From positions 6,971,945 to 7,035,944 of the forward strand of contig NC_134015.1 of assembly GCF_040712315.1 (NCBI RefSeq): DNA of 64,000 nt, given 5' to 3'. Numbering within the stretch: the first letter of the stretch is position 1; each line of letters opens with the position of its first letter. Position numbers and translations under genes: made by a program. Of the stretch, positions 47,860 to 60,300 are shown piece by piece. This DNA is from Castanea sativa (Eukaryota > Streptophyta > Magnoliopsida > Fagales > Fagaceae). A model generated the notes under the pieces. It worked only from the letters and a program-made list of their open reading frames with translations, ran no database searches and had not been told where the DNA came from.

Positions 47860-48290
47860 CTACAAAATCAAATCAAAAAGCTTTATAGATATATAGTTTA
47901 TAATAAGTAAAACATTCGTTAAAAAGTGAAAAGGGTGCAACCCAAGTATACGTGAAGTACACAAGAGATGCACCAACAAGTATTGTGTAAAATAACAAAG
48001 ATCTAGCAAATCAAATAAATTAGAAAAGGAAAACTGTCCAGAACCTGAAAGCCACTCGTATAATGATTTGAAAAATATGAACTTCACTCATGAAATTGAG
48101 CTTTCAAGACCTTCAAAACACTTTGCGTTCTTTTCCTTCCAAATGCACCATATGAGGCAATGAGAAATTGCACACCAGAAGCATATGATTGGGATGTTTG
48201 CCATAGTGACCTTGCCAAGAAGCCAATAAATCAATACCACCACTAGTCATTACCCACTGAATTCTGACCAGACTGAAAACCAACTGCCAA
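47860..48290 (-). pseudogene. LINE 3' fragment in block C
   Basis: Duplicate of 39590-39990. The minus frame from 48087 reads MKFIFFKSLYEWLSGSGQF and FSNLFDLLDLC, typical of a plant LINE C-terminus. Confidence 0.6.
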
Positions 48291-48571
48291 ATTCACTATC
48301 ATAATATATATTTAGCGAAATTCAAGTACAGTTCTTTATGTGTAATTCATTAGGTTCTCCAAATAAGTTCCGACACGTGATTGTATTGACCAATGAAAAC
48401 GTATTATCTTTTTTAAGAACAAAAAAATTTACTGCAAATATGTATTCGAATAAGGTAAACTTTCAGCCTTCTATCTTCGTTCTTTGAAGGACAATTTTAA
48501 TACTTTTGAGAGGATATTATGATGGCATTGTGTCTGGTACTTAAAAAACAAAATTTGAATACAACTTGCAG

Positions 48572-50060
48572 GGTGGGAGATCGAAGGGTTTGGGAGAAGA
48601 GGAGGCGAAACTCCCTCAGCTGTGAAATAGGAGGATAGGATCATAGAGATGCGAGAAGGTTCGTGGTCTTATGTTGTTGGTTCCAATGGTAGAGCGCCTG
48701 GTATGTTGTATATAAATATTCAGTGAAGTAGTTTTGAACAAGGTACAACATATTTACCTGGGTGAGATTTGATGCGAGTGCATAATCTGACGTTTTGAAA
48801 TTGAAGAGAAAAACCAGCAATGAATTTATACCATCTATATAGCCATTAGCCACTAAGCAAAAGAAAAGATAAAAACTAGAAGTATGTTATATCATATGCT
48901 TATGTTGTTTATAATTGTAAGATTATAAAATCATGATGAAATGATTTTCCGAGGTGTTTGTCTCATGTTCAAACTAAGATTCAAAGCTTAATTTGTTTTC
49001 TTTCCTTGTCTTTCTCAGCACCCAACTAGACTAAGTCACTTGCTACTACTGATGAAGGAGTTAGAAAAACCACTATGCATATGATTCATAACATTTGTGC
49101 AGGGACACCATAAAAATCTGTACTTTTTCTTATAAGAAAAAATACATGAGAAATAGATGTTTTTAGTTACTTTTACCAAAGGTGTGTGACAAACATCTGA
49201 CATTGGTTTCTTAAGAAATTATATATGTTTATGCTGGCTTCCCTGTGCATCTCTTAGATCAAATTTTAAACATTATTTTTTTCTGTCATTGTTGCCATCT
49301 AGTTCAGAGAAAGTGGTTTGGAATGGCAACACCAAAAGAACCATCAGAACACTGGAAAGTTGCTTGGAATTTTTCAACAGGAGATGAACTGAAACTAATG
49401 ATAGCGTGGGATTCATCTACATCTATATCTGGCCTCAGTTTTTTTCTGGGAAATCGAATGTCTCCAGAACCATCAGTAGGGTGGCCATTTATTTTTTTTC
49501 TTACAATCTTAATTGGTTATCTTAAATGTTTTGGTCAGTAATTTAGGTTGGAAACAATTCATTAGTCACAAATTCACAGGTGAAGCTATTGAATGGGCGA
49601 AAAATGCAGTATCAAGTAAAGAACATCAAGCCAGAAAAAGGAAGGTGAAGATGAGGAGGGGTTTGTAACACTGGTTAGATTGGAAGAGCAACAGCTCTTT
49701 TAAATTGGAAGCTGTTGGTAGTTGAATTGTTGCCTGAAGAGGATGCAGTATTGGTCCTTCTTCTATGCATTTCGACACTCAGAAGTGTATCAGAGATGAA
49801 GAAGGAAGATTTGGGATGCTTGTTAATTAGGAGAAGATTAAAAGAAGCAAACTTTGGAGCTAGAGATTGGGGTTCTGTAATACTTAATCCTAATTCATGT
49901 TCCTCATCTATCACTTCACCTTATATTCAACCTTGGTATTGGAATAATGCCAAGGCAGTGATGGCATCAGATAGAGCAGATAACATAACAAAGGCAACCG
50001 GCTTCAAATTACTCACCCGTAGAAGGTGGTGACAAGTTGTACAAGCGAGTGATTATATAA
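48572..50060 (+). pseudogene. DUF1399/GRDP-like 3' fragment, copy C
   Basis: Exons 48572-48700, 49308-49475 and 49580 to about 50060. The first has the TAG shared with A (48628-48630) and its own small insertion (GGAGATCGAAGG); the second has the shared one-base gain; the last has deletions at about 49637-49690 that remove the FTEENPTGR part, and a one-base gain near the end. The exon upstream in copy B is replaced by unrelated sequence from just before GTAAACTTTCAGCC, exactly as in A. Confidence 0.8.
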
Positions 50061-50599
50061 GTTTATAAACATGAGAAGATGAGCATTTTTTTTTTTTTGC
50101 TACAATAATTTATAAACTATAGGTTAAAGATACAGAGAATTTTTCATTGATAGTGTGTATTACTTGCTTCGAAAGCATGTGCTCCTTCCATCTGAATTAA
50201 AGATACTTGATCTTGCATGTGCACTTTGGATAAAGAGACCCTTTTGAAAATATGACTTGCATAAAAGTTATTGTTTTTGACTTAATTGAGTGGAAAAATA
50301 TGCTATTAGGATAACCGATATATCAGCAATAAGATTGTTTTGTGACGTGGGATTCCCACAAGCAATTTGATTTAGGCTTTAATTAAATAGATTAAGATGC
50401 AATAGGATAAGATAACAGATTTGCATCCATGGTGGAAGCCATTTGGGCACACCAAGTGAATGAGTGCGTAGAGATTAGCTTTTGAAGTCTTATTTGCTTA
50501 AAATTCATCAAAGAACAGGTTTGATGTAGAACAGACAGCACAAACCTTTTTGGAGCAATAAGGGCGTTGGAAGTCACAGCATAAGATTAAGGGAAGCCA

Positions 50600-52925
50600 A
50601 TAGAGGCCATCGGGGCGATACTGTCAGAATTGCATGAAATTTGGCAAGTTGAAGGGAAACAGTATTCTGATCCAAACTTGAGACTATTGTCTCAAATATC
50701 GCCTAAATTTAGGCAAATTTCTTCGTTAAGGCCTCAAAAACAATGTTTTTACTATTTATAGTAATATTTATTTTTTAATAACTTTTAATTTAAAAGTTAG
50801 AATAAGGTCTTGTCTATTTTAGGACATCTCTTAGAGACAATCTTTTCAATTAAATTTTGCTATTTTTGACAAAAATAGCTATTTTTGAAAAAAAATAACT
50901 ATTTTGTCACCTAAATACATGATTAGTGCGGATTAGGGTTTCTGGGCATTTTCATAACCACCCTAAGATTTTTTTTACTATTTAAACATATTTTAGCCTT
51001 CAGAGCAAGTGAGTTTTCAGATTTATAAAAATACAAACTTTGTTTATTTCTCTTTGATAAATTCTAAAACCCTATTACCTTTTGAATTCAAGAGATTCTA
51101 ACGTGTTTAGTTTTTTTTTTTTTTTTCAATTCAAAAATCAATGTGTTTATTTTCGTGTCTCTTCTCTTAATCCTGCTCAAGTGACTCCAATTCATATCTA
51201 ACCTCAAGTAAGGATGAAAGTTCAAATCACATAATAAAACTTTGTCAATGGAGCACTCGTCCAGTTGATCCCAATCAAATCTTATGGGAATAAACCTTTG
51301 TCAGTGTAACGTACACTCATCTCAGTGATCTTATTGGTAATTCACATCAAGCACACTAGGCTGAATACTCAAATTATTTTTCTATTTTTTTTTTGAAGCT
51401 GGCTGAATACTCAAATTCATGACAATGCACTTGGACTTGGGAAATGTCTTGCATGTGTCAGCTTCAGCTTTTACGTTAGTCATACATCTCAAGTATTACG
51501 AAAAAATCGACAAGAAAAAGGACTTCAAAGTTTTTACCAAATTGGCAGAGAAATTTTGCCTTGACTAGCTACATGATCGAGAGATGTTGGTCCACTCAAT
51601 ATAGTGACTTGGAATAATAGTTATTTAAATTTTTATATTTCAATTTAAGAGAGACTTTTTAATATTTAATAATCAATTAAATAATAGTTATTTAAAATTT
51701 TCTATTATAGAGTTTTTTTGTTAAAAAAATTCTTTCTAAAATTACTAATTAAGTTTTTATATTTAGATTTTATTATCTCTTTTACTGATTATAATTATTA
51801 CTTTGGAACCTTCTTCAAGGTTATAAAAAAAACTACAAAACCTACCTCTACACATATATATTTTTCAAAAAAAAAAATTTTAATTGTCATCTTAATTTTT
51901 TTTTTCCCCAAAAGGTGGCCATAAAACTATAAAAGCTTTATGTAAAAATTTTGAGGATGAGAAAGTAGAAATGATATACCATATATGGAAGACTGAGAAT
52001 GTAGAAATGTATGATCAACCAAATAAAAGAGCTATAATGCCCCAATTTTTATTCTTTTGTAAATATCTCTGGTTTAAAAAAAAAAAAAAAAAAAATTGAC
52101 CCAATCAAGATGCTCTATCAATAATGTGAAAATGTCAACATTTTCCACTCTAAAACAGGTTAGATACTGAGAACTTGAGTTGGATCGGGATTCGGTAAGT
52201 GAGATTGTTGTTGAATTTAAAAGGAACAAACCAGGGAAAAAAATGTTAATGTATAAAAAGTTTCTTATTTTAAGTTGAAGTTGGTTGTCTTGTACTAGTT
52301 GTTTGTAAAATTTAAACTAGAAAGAACGTGACTTGGAATTTTCTGATTTTTCTTATTCTTTTATTTTCCCGGCGGCTGCTGCAAAAGTATTGTAATTTAA
52401 TTAATTAAATAAAATGAAAAATATTTCATGGCATATTGGCATGTGAGCCAAAAAATAAAACCATGAGCCAATTGAAAATCTAGTTTTGAAGAAGTACATG
52501 CACATCAGTGCATCATGATCCTTTCTTTTTTTGGGGGGGGTAAGTAAGAAGTACATCATGATCGATGACATATATAAATAATATATATATATATAGATTA
52601 AATAAGAGGTCATCAAAATTCCTGGAGAAAGGAACCCTTCTATATGGGCTAAGCTCCTTTTCAGTGGTCCCTTTGTTGAAGGCTTTTTAGGTTATCAAGA
52701 TGCCAAGCAAGAACATAAGATTGATGTCAACATTGTTTATTGACTATTGCATCACGAGTCAAAAAAGCTTTGTAGATATGTTTTGCAATGGGTTTTATCT
52801 CCTTTTCTATCACCTCCTAGAAAGTTCAATAAGAAAGTTTTTTTGCTTACCACAAGTGTAGGAGGTTGATTTAATAAAAAATTTGAAGGTAATACTACTA
52901 AAACACAATACTCTTGACAAACAGG
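50600..52925. other. A+T-rich spacer
   Basis: No supported gene or element ends. Several long T or A runs and an (AT)n at about 52580-52595. Confidence 0.4.
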
Positions 52926-53365
52926 AATTTTTTTTTTTTTTGGGTGCAAAAAAGAATTTTATTTAAAAGGAAACAGATTACAGGATAACATGTCCAGCTC
53001 TAAATTCTTCTCTATGAGTGCCTCTTTGAAAACTGCCCTTAATATACAGCTCATAAACAAAAATAGAGCAAGATTGATAAACAAAAACTTTGTCTTCTTG
53101 TGAACTTTTCTTTGTTAGTCCGTCTGTTGCCATGTTCACCTCACGATAAGCGTGAAGAAGATGGATAGTCTACTCTTACCCGATAAAGTTTCATAATCAA
53201 TTAAAGGAACAAGATGTGGTGCATATTAACGGTCTTTTGTTAGCCATTGTATATCCAAAGTAGAATTAAGATTCAAGATAACAAATTAAAAGCCCACATG
53301 CCAAGCTAACATTAAACCATATCTAACTACTTCTGACTCAGCTACATTATTTGTTGTAATACCCA
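52926..53365 (-). pseudogene. LINE RNase H tail fragment
   Basis: Minus strand: NNVAESEVVRYGLMLAWHVG (the N-N-x-A-E helix of RNase H), LNSTLDIQWL, APHLVPLIDY, and in a second frame HAYREVNMATDGL, ending in a poly(A) seen as the T run at 52929-52941. 5' truncation is typical of LINEs. Both ends are eroded. Confidence 0.65.
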
Positions 53366-53436
53366 GATTTGACTAATAGGAAGATTGACTGGCTTTCTTT
53401 TTTCATGTATGAGTTATAAAATGCGGCCATGTTGGG

Positions 53437-53779
53437 TGTAAGTGCACCCGGTCCCATCACTATATGGACTCAAGCTCAAAAAGTCTTATACAATAAAATT
53501 TGTAGAGTATGGGCTTGAAAACCTAGATTATGGATATTTGATAAAGAGAAATACAGGTTAGATTGCCGTTATCTACATATTCAATAGATGAAGATGGTAG
53601 AAAAACTCTCCTCGAATGTAAGCCAAGGACCACTTGTATTGTCTTTCTTTCTTTTAGAAAATATATTGCAATTACAGTTCAAGTATTTTTTTTTCCACCC
53701 CCCCTCTCCTTTTTTCTCTCTTGTTCTCTTATATCCCTCTTACTCTTCCCTTCTTCTTCCACGTGTACCACATATCTAA
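53437..53779 (-). repeat. 3' LTR, inner part deleted
   Basis: Matches 62650-62991 (CCCATCACTATATGGACTCA, TTTGTAGAGTATG, CACGTGTACCACATATCT) minus a 9-bp AATTCGTAC. The remaining ~421 bp of the 5' LTR have no counterpart; the sequence passes directly into the antisense ORF. The polypurine tract is lost in the same deletion. Confidence 0.88.
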
Positions 53780-55722
53780 GTCTTATAGGCCTCGTCTAAG
53801 TCTTTGCAGCATTGCGGGTCTCAATCGCGTTCTTCGATCCAAAGCGTTCGTAAGCGAAGACCTGCAAGTGAAGGCAGCCCTTCTGATACTGGGATACGAT
53901 CCTTTATCAGACGATTTCCAAGAGATTGGCAACGCGATCACCGCAGGCAACCAGAGACGTAAAAGGATAGATATTTCAAGACCGGGCTTCCTTTCTGCCC
54001 ACGAACTTCTGGACGACCCCTCCATCATCTTGTACTCTCACCCCATCGTAGCAGTTCCTTTCTCGGCACATTCCCAGACGACAACCATCCGAGAAGAACC
54101 AACATCTTCGCAACAAACGCTCGAAGAGGAAATTGATCAGTTTCTCCTTGAAGAAGCTGAAAGACCTTAAGAGGATCACCTCGTCATCCTCTCGGACGAA
54201 GAACACGTGCCTGCGGAAATTTCTGGCATAAAGGGTTTGGTAATAGCACAACCTAACTCTAGTTTCGAGGAAGACGACATGTCTACCCTTAGAAAGCTGA
54301 TGTCCAGGAGGGGCACATAGGCTCCCAAAAAGGGCGAGGTTGGATCGCAACCCCCTCCCATTCTGCCACCACCCCCTCCTCCCACCGATCCTAAGATTCA
54401 TGCCCCGGAACCTAAGAAGAAGAGGAAGAACGAAGCCGAGGAGGCAGAGATGGAGAGGCAGAAAAAACCTAAGCAACAACAACAACAACAAAAAGTAGGC
54501 AGGGGTAAGTCGCGTGCCTCTTCAGTGGAGAGTGGAGAAACCGTGACCTGGCCAAGGTACGCCGTACACAGGCCAATTGGTCTCCTGCACTAAAGCTAGA
54601 TGGGGCCCCAATTTCCTGCCAGTCCAGTATCAGGGCTTTCCAGCAAGGACATGCTCATCATCTGGCTGACACTCTAGAGCAGCCTCTTTTCCTACCGAAG
54701 GACATGGAAGCCCTAGATAAGATGGCTCAGCCACATCTCTTTCTCTCCCTCAAAAGGGACTTAACTTTGGTGAGTGTCCTCCAATTACCTCCATCTTACC
54801 GCTTTCATTAAGACTTAGCGAAAAATCGTTCATACGTACTTTGAATTTGCTTCAACAATAATGCATTTGTTCAATATTTCAATGTAGGCTATACAAGAAG
54901 TCTTTGCTGCAAAGAAGTGGGTGGAAGATTCTCGGAAAAAGGCTACAGCTGAACTCCAAATCAAAGTCGAGACCGAGAAGTCCTTAGGCCAAGCCCTAGC
55001 GAAGAACGAGGATCTGACCAAGAACTTGGCAGATGAAAAGAGGGAGAGAAACGGTGCCGAGGCTAGCCTTAAAACGATCAGAACTTAGGTGGAGGGGGCA
55101 GCGCAAACTTCTGTGCCAAAAGGACGAGGACTTGTCTAAAGCTCAACAAGAAAACTCTGAGTTAAATAAGGAGCTTGCTCGAGCAAAGGAAGAGGCTCGT
55201 ACCCTCAAGGAAACCATGGAGGCTGCCAGGAAGGCTGCTTACGATGAAGGGGTTGAGGCGACAGAAGATCGACTGACAGAGGAGTTGGCAGAGCTATGTA
55301 GGGAGTATTGCCAACAAGTATGGGCAGAAGCCCTGAACATGGCAGGAATTCCCACAATGTTTGAATTGAGGAAACCTGAGAACATTTGGATTCCTCGGGA
55401 TATCCAAGTGTTCGAAGAGCTTCCTCCTGTCACATCTACCCCCGAGACAGTGCCTTCAACACAGCCATCCATCATTCAAGAACTCATTCCAACTCCTAAA
55501 GAACCTGCCGGTTCCGACAAAGAGAAGGAACAAGGCGACAAAGCCGAGAAGCGTCCGAGCAAGGATGCCGAGCCAAACGTTCCTCTACCAGTGGCAAAGG
55601 ACAAAGGGAAACAAGTTCAAACCTCATTCGAAGTGGAGCTTAAACAAACAGAGGAGGAGGACAAAACCAAAAAAGCTGCCAGTAAGTCCAAGCAGGACCC
55701 CCCACCAAGACTTAAGGCATAG
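53780..55722 (+). pseudogene. Antisense ORF of the Tat element, with an intron
   Basis: Runs opposite to gag-pol. Exon 1 (about 53792-54769): LQVKAALLILGYDP, FQEIGNAITAGNQRRKRID, GFLSAHELLDDP, a proline run (PPPPPPT), a K/R-rich stretch, a Q run, then LSLKRDLTL. A GT-AG intron 54770-54887 in phase 0 joins it to exon 2: AIQEVFAAKKWVEDSRKKA, a long coiled coil (about 54930-55310), WAEALNMAGIP, FELRKPENIWIP and an E/K-rich tail to the stop at 55722. Lesions: TAA 54168-54170 and TAG near 54318, frameshifts near 54590 and 55090, TAG near 55087. The start is lost in the LTR deletion. The function of such ORFs is unknown. Confidence 0.75.
54770..54887 (+). other. 118-bp intron of the antisense ORF
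   Basis: Donor TTG|GTGAGT and acceptor TTTCAATGTAG|GCT. It contains stops in every frame I checked, while both sides are open and in the same phase. An intact intron implies the antisense transcript was spliced in the active ancestor. Confidence 0.65.
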
Positions 55723-56204
55723 GCCAGTTAGGACCCCTTTTCCTTATGTAACAATTTTTCTTTTTGTATTAGAGCTTTTACCTTAACCTTTTTATTTCAT
55801 AGTTTTATTTCCAATGTATCCTTTGACAGAATTGATAAGAAATTTAAAAAGTTGCTCCTTAACTGATTTCCAATCTCCATTAGTAAAATACTAATTCGCT
55901 TTACCTTAATGCAAATTACACGTGTGGAACAACTAACTCAATATCCCAATGCATAGTGAAACCTTTTCAATGCCTCAATCACCAATAACCCCACATAAAA
56001 GTACATTCACTTTATCAATCTTAATCATCAACAAATAAATTATGTATCGAAATTGTAATATATGTAGTACAACAACACACAATCTAAGACTTAACTTGGT
56101 ATTTAGTTTGGGGCATAAAGTAAACCGTCAAACTTACCATGATTTATCAATACATCAATTTCCATGAAGCATGTAACCACAAGGCATGGTTTCTATTTGA
56201 TGCT
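55723..56204. other. Spacer between antisense ORF and tandem array
   Basis: A+T-rich, non-coding. The last ~100 bp resemble a diverged array unit (TTTCTATTTGATGC). Confidence 0.5.
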
Positions 56205-57281
56205 TAGAGTAACCGATTGAAATATTAATTTTTCCAAAGTAGAAGGTCCGAGGACCCGACGTAACTAAGATTCTGTTTAACATTCAATAAGATATCAATT
56301 TCTACAAGGTATGTGGTCCGAGGACCATTCATGACCAAGTTTCTGTTCGATATTTATAATAAATAGATAGAAATGTTAATTTCCCCAAAGTAGAAGGTCC
56401 GAGGACCCGACGTAACTAAAGTTATGTTTAACATTGAATAATATATCAATTTCTACGAGGTATGTGGTCCGAGGACCATTCATGACCAAGTTTCTGTTTG
56501 ATATTTATAATAAATAGATCAAAATGTTAATTTTCCCAAAGTAGAAGGTCCGAAGACCCGACGTAACTAAAGTTCTGTTTAACATTCAATAAGATATCAA
56601 TTTCTACGAGGTATGTGGTCCGAGAACCATTCATGACCAAGTTTCTATTTGATATTTATAATAAATAGATCGAAATGTTAATTTCACCAAAGTAGAAGGT
56701 CCGAGGACCCGACGTAACTAAGGTTCTGTTTAACATTGAATAAGATATCAATTTCTACAAGGTATGTGGTCCGAGGACCATTTATGACCAAGTTTCTGTT
56801 TGATATTTATAATAAATAGATCGAAATGTTAATTTTCCCAAAGTAGAAGGTTCGAGGACCCGACGTAACTAAGGTTCTATTTAACATTAAATAAGATATC
56901 AATTTTTACGAGGTATGTGGTCCGAGGACCATTCATGATCAAGTTTCTGTTTGATATTTATAATAAATAGATCGAAATGTTAATTTTCCCAAAGTAAAAG
57001 GTCCGAGAATCCGACGTAACTAAGGTTCTGTTTAACATTGAATAAGATATCAATTTTTACGAGGTATGTGGTCCGAGGACCATTCATGACCAAGTTTCTG
57101 TTTGATATTTATAATAAATAGATCGAAATGTTAATTTTCCCAAAGTAGAAGGTCCGAGGACCCGACGTAACTAAGGTTCTACTTAACATTGAATAAGATA
57201 TCAATTTCTACGAGGTATGTGGTCCGAGGATCATTCATGACCAAGTTTCTGTTTGATATTTATAATAAATAGATCGAAATG
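56205..57281. repeat. 151-bp tandem array, seven copies
   Basis: AGAAGGTCCGAGGACCCGAC or its variants begin at 56241, 56392, 56543, 56694, 56845, 56996 and 57147: an exact 151-bp period. Each unit consists of two related halves of 76 and 75 bp, both centred on GGTCCGAGGAC; copies differ by a few substitutions. Lies between integrase and antisense ORF. Confidence 0.95.
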
Positions 57282-57324
57282 CAACATAATAATAATCGAA
57301 CAAAAATGACAAAAGTGCATTTCA

Positions 57325-60300
57325 TTAATAGTAATACCTTCGTAGGTTATTTACATTCCAAGGACGTTGTACAATTTTTTCATCTAGATCAGCTAAGCAA
57401 TACGATCCTATACCCGCAACAGAGGTGATTCGGTATGGTCCTTCCCAAGTAGGTGCTAACTTTCCCCAAGCTAGATTCCTAGAAGTACCCATGACTTTCC
57501 TCAAGACCAAATCTCTAGGCGTAAGTGGCCTTAGTTTCACATGAGCATCATATCCTCGTTTGAGCTTCTGCTGATAATAAGCCAGTTAAACCATGGCGGC
57601 CTCTCGCCACTCCTCAACTAGATCAAGGCTTTTCTCCAGCAAACCCTCGTTATCTTCTGGGTTGAAAGAGCTTGTCCTTAATGTCGAAAACCCAAATTCC
57701 AAAGGTATCATTGCCTCAACCCCGTAAGTCATGGAGAAGGGTGTTTCTCCTATGGATCTTCGTAGTGTAGTCCGATATGTCCACAAAACGTGTGGCAACT
57801 CTTCTACCCATCTACCCTTTGCGTCATCTAGCCTCTTCTTGAGTCCACTGACTATAACTTTGTTAACGGCCTCAGCCTACCCATTTACCTAAGGATAAGC
57901 TGTAGTGGAGTATCTATTTGTGATGCCCAAGTCATTACAATACTTCCTGAAAGCTTTACTACCAAACTGCACGCCATTATCTAAAATAAGTGTGTGAGGT
58001 ACCCTAAATCTAGTGATAATGTTCTTACAGACAAATTTCTTGGTGTTTACATCCCTAATATTTGATAAAGGCTCAGCTTCAACCCACTTAGTGAAGTAAT
58101 CAGTTCCCACGAGTAGCCATCTTTTATTTCCCACAGCCCTTGAAAAAGGCCCAACTATATCCAGTCCCCATTGAGCGAATGGCTAGGGACTAGACAAAGG
58201 ATTAAGGACACCATCAGGCTGATGGATGTTGGGAGCAAATCTCTAGCATTGGTCACATTTTCTTGCGTAGTCCTGAGCCTCTCTCTGCATATTGGGCCAC
58301 CAATATCCCTAAGTCAGAGCTCTATGGCCAAAAGTGCCTCCGTCGCTTCAAGGTGTACACACAGCAGGTATGGTCCAGAAAAAGAGCATTTATACAACTT
58401 CTGAACCTCGGACAATCAGAATCAAGGTGCCTTTCGACGAATCTTATCTGCTTCAGACTTCTCCTCGGGCAACACATCGCTTTTTAGAAAAGAAACTACG
58501 GGGTCTATCCAGCTAGGTCTGAGTCTTACCTAATGAATACGGATGACACTAGCGGTTGTTAAAGCAGGCTTCAGCAAGTCTTTGACGAGGATAATCCTAA
58601 GCAAACCCTGAGCCAAGGCTATTGCCAGAGTGGCCGATAAGTTTGCATGTGTGTTTCCACTTCGAGAGACATGCGTCAGGATGAAAGAATCAAACTTAGA
58701 TTGTAAACATTTGACCTTAGCTAGGTATTCTTGCATTCTCGGATCCCTTGCCTCTATGGTTCCCATCACCTGGCCCACAACTAACTGAGAATCCGAGAAC
58801 ATATGAAATGACTTTTCCCCTATTCTCTAGACCATACCCATACCAACTAAGACAGCTTTGTACTCAGCCTCGTTATTAGTGGTCGAGAACACTAATCTCA
58901 ACAATTTTTCAAAGGTGATTCCTTCAAGGGATACTAAAACAAGTCCGATACCTGACCCTCTTTGATTCGCTGCCCCGTTAACATATACTTTCCAGACCGG
59001 AAGCCCTTTGCATGTGACCATGCCAACTGATTTTTCATCCATGTGCAACTCCTTTGCAGTTTCTTCTAATGAGGGTTCGGTGAATTCTGCCACCAAATCA
59101 GCAAGGACCTGGCCCTTTACGGAGGTGCGAGACATATATTTGATATCGAAAGCTCCTAGAATAGTTCCTCACTTGGCTACCCTCCCTGAGTAGTCAGCAC
59201 TTCACAATACCGACTTAAGAGGAAGTTGAGTCAAAACCACAATGGTGTGGGATTGGAAGTAATGAGGAAGCTTCCGCGTAGCATGCACTACGGCCAGAAT
59301 TGCTTTCTCTAAAGGTAGATAATGCACCTCAGCTTCATTCAAAGATTTGCTAATGTAGTAAACTGGTCTCTGTACTCCACTGTCGTCCCGTATTAAAACC
59401 AAACTGACTGCATGGATAGGTACAGCTATATATGCAAACAGACTTCATCGACCTCTGGCCGAGACATGATGGGTGTCCAGGAAAGATACTCTTTAAGTTA
59501 ATGAAAAGCCAAAGCACATTCCTCGGTCCATTCGAATCCTTTTCATTTATTCAATAATTGGAAAAAGGGCCTGCACCTATCAGCTAATTGAGAGATAAAC
59601 CTGCTAAGAGCAGCAGTCATCCCAGTCAACTTTTGAACTTTCTTTGGATTTCGAGGTGGTTGCAAGCTATGGATGGCCCTGACCTGCGCCATATTTACCT
59701 CTATTCCTCTATGAGTCACCATGTAGCTTAGGAACTTACCAGAGCCCACCCCAAAAGAGCACTTAGAGGCATTAAGGCGCAACATGTATTTCCTAAGCGT
59801 TTGAAAGGTGTCATCCAAATCTTTCACATGCATAGGTACCGTCCTACTCTTCACCACCATATCATCCACATATACCTCAATAGTTTTTCCAAACTATGAC
59901 TCGAACATCCTGGTCATTATCCTTTGATAGATAGATCCTGCGTTTTTCAAACTGAATGGCATCACTTTATAATGATAATTTCCCGTAGGAGTAATGAAGG
60001 TGGTCTTCTCCTAGTCATCCAACGCCGAAGGTATTTGGTGATAGCCTTGAAAGGCATCTAAAAAACTCATTCGAGGATGTTCGACCGTAGCATCCACCAG
60101 CTGATCGATGCGAGGCATTAGAAATGAGTCTTTGGGACAGGCTTTGTTCAGGTCTATGAAGTCCACACATACTCTCCACTTCCCGTTCTTCTTCTTTACT
60201 ACAACAGTATGCACCAACCATTCGGGGTAGAAAACTTCTTTAATAGCCCCAGCCCTTTTGAGCGTGAGCACCTCTTCTTTGACGGCCTCGACATGTTCTT

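Larger units (their letters stand above)
46570..50600. repeat. Segmental duplication block C
   Basis: 46570-49550 matches block A. 49300-50500 also matches the 3' end of copy B, including GGATGCTTGTTAATTAGGAG and the 3' flank GATTAAGATGCAATAGG. Blocks A and C share lesions that B lacks. Confidence 0.85.

Noticed and set aside
53976..54491. 171-codon minus frame
   Set aside because: Opposite to the antisense ORF; leucine-rich because of the complementary proline and glutamine codons.
56205..57281. CRISPR-like or centromere satellite array
   Set aside because: Units are contiguous with no spacers, and the array lies between integrase and antisense ORF of one retroelement.
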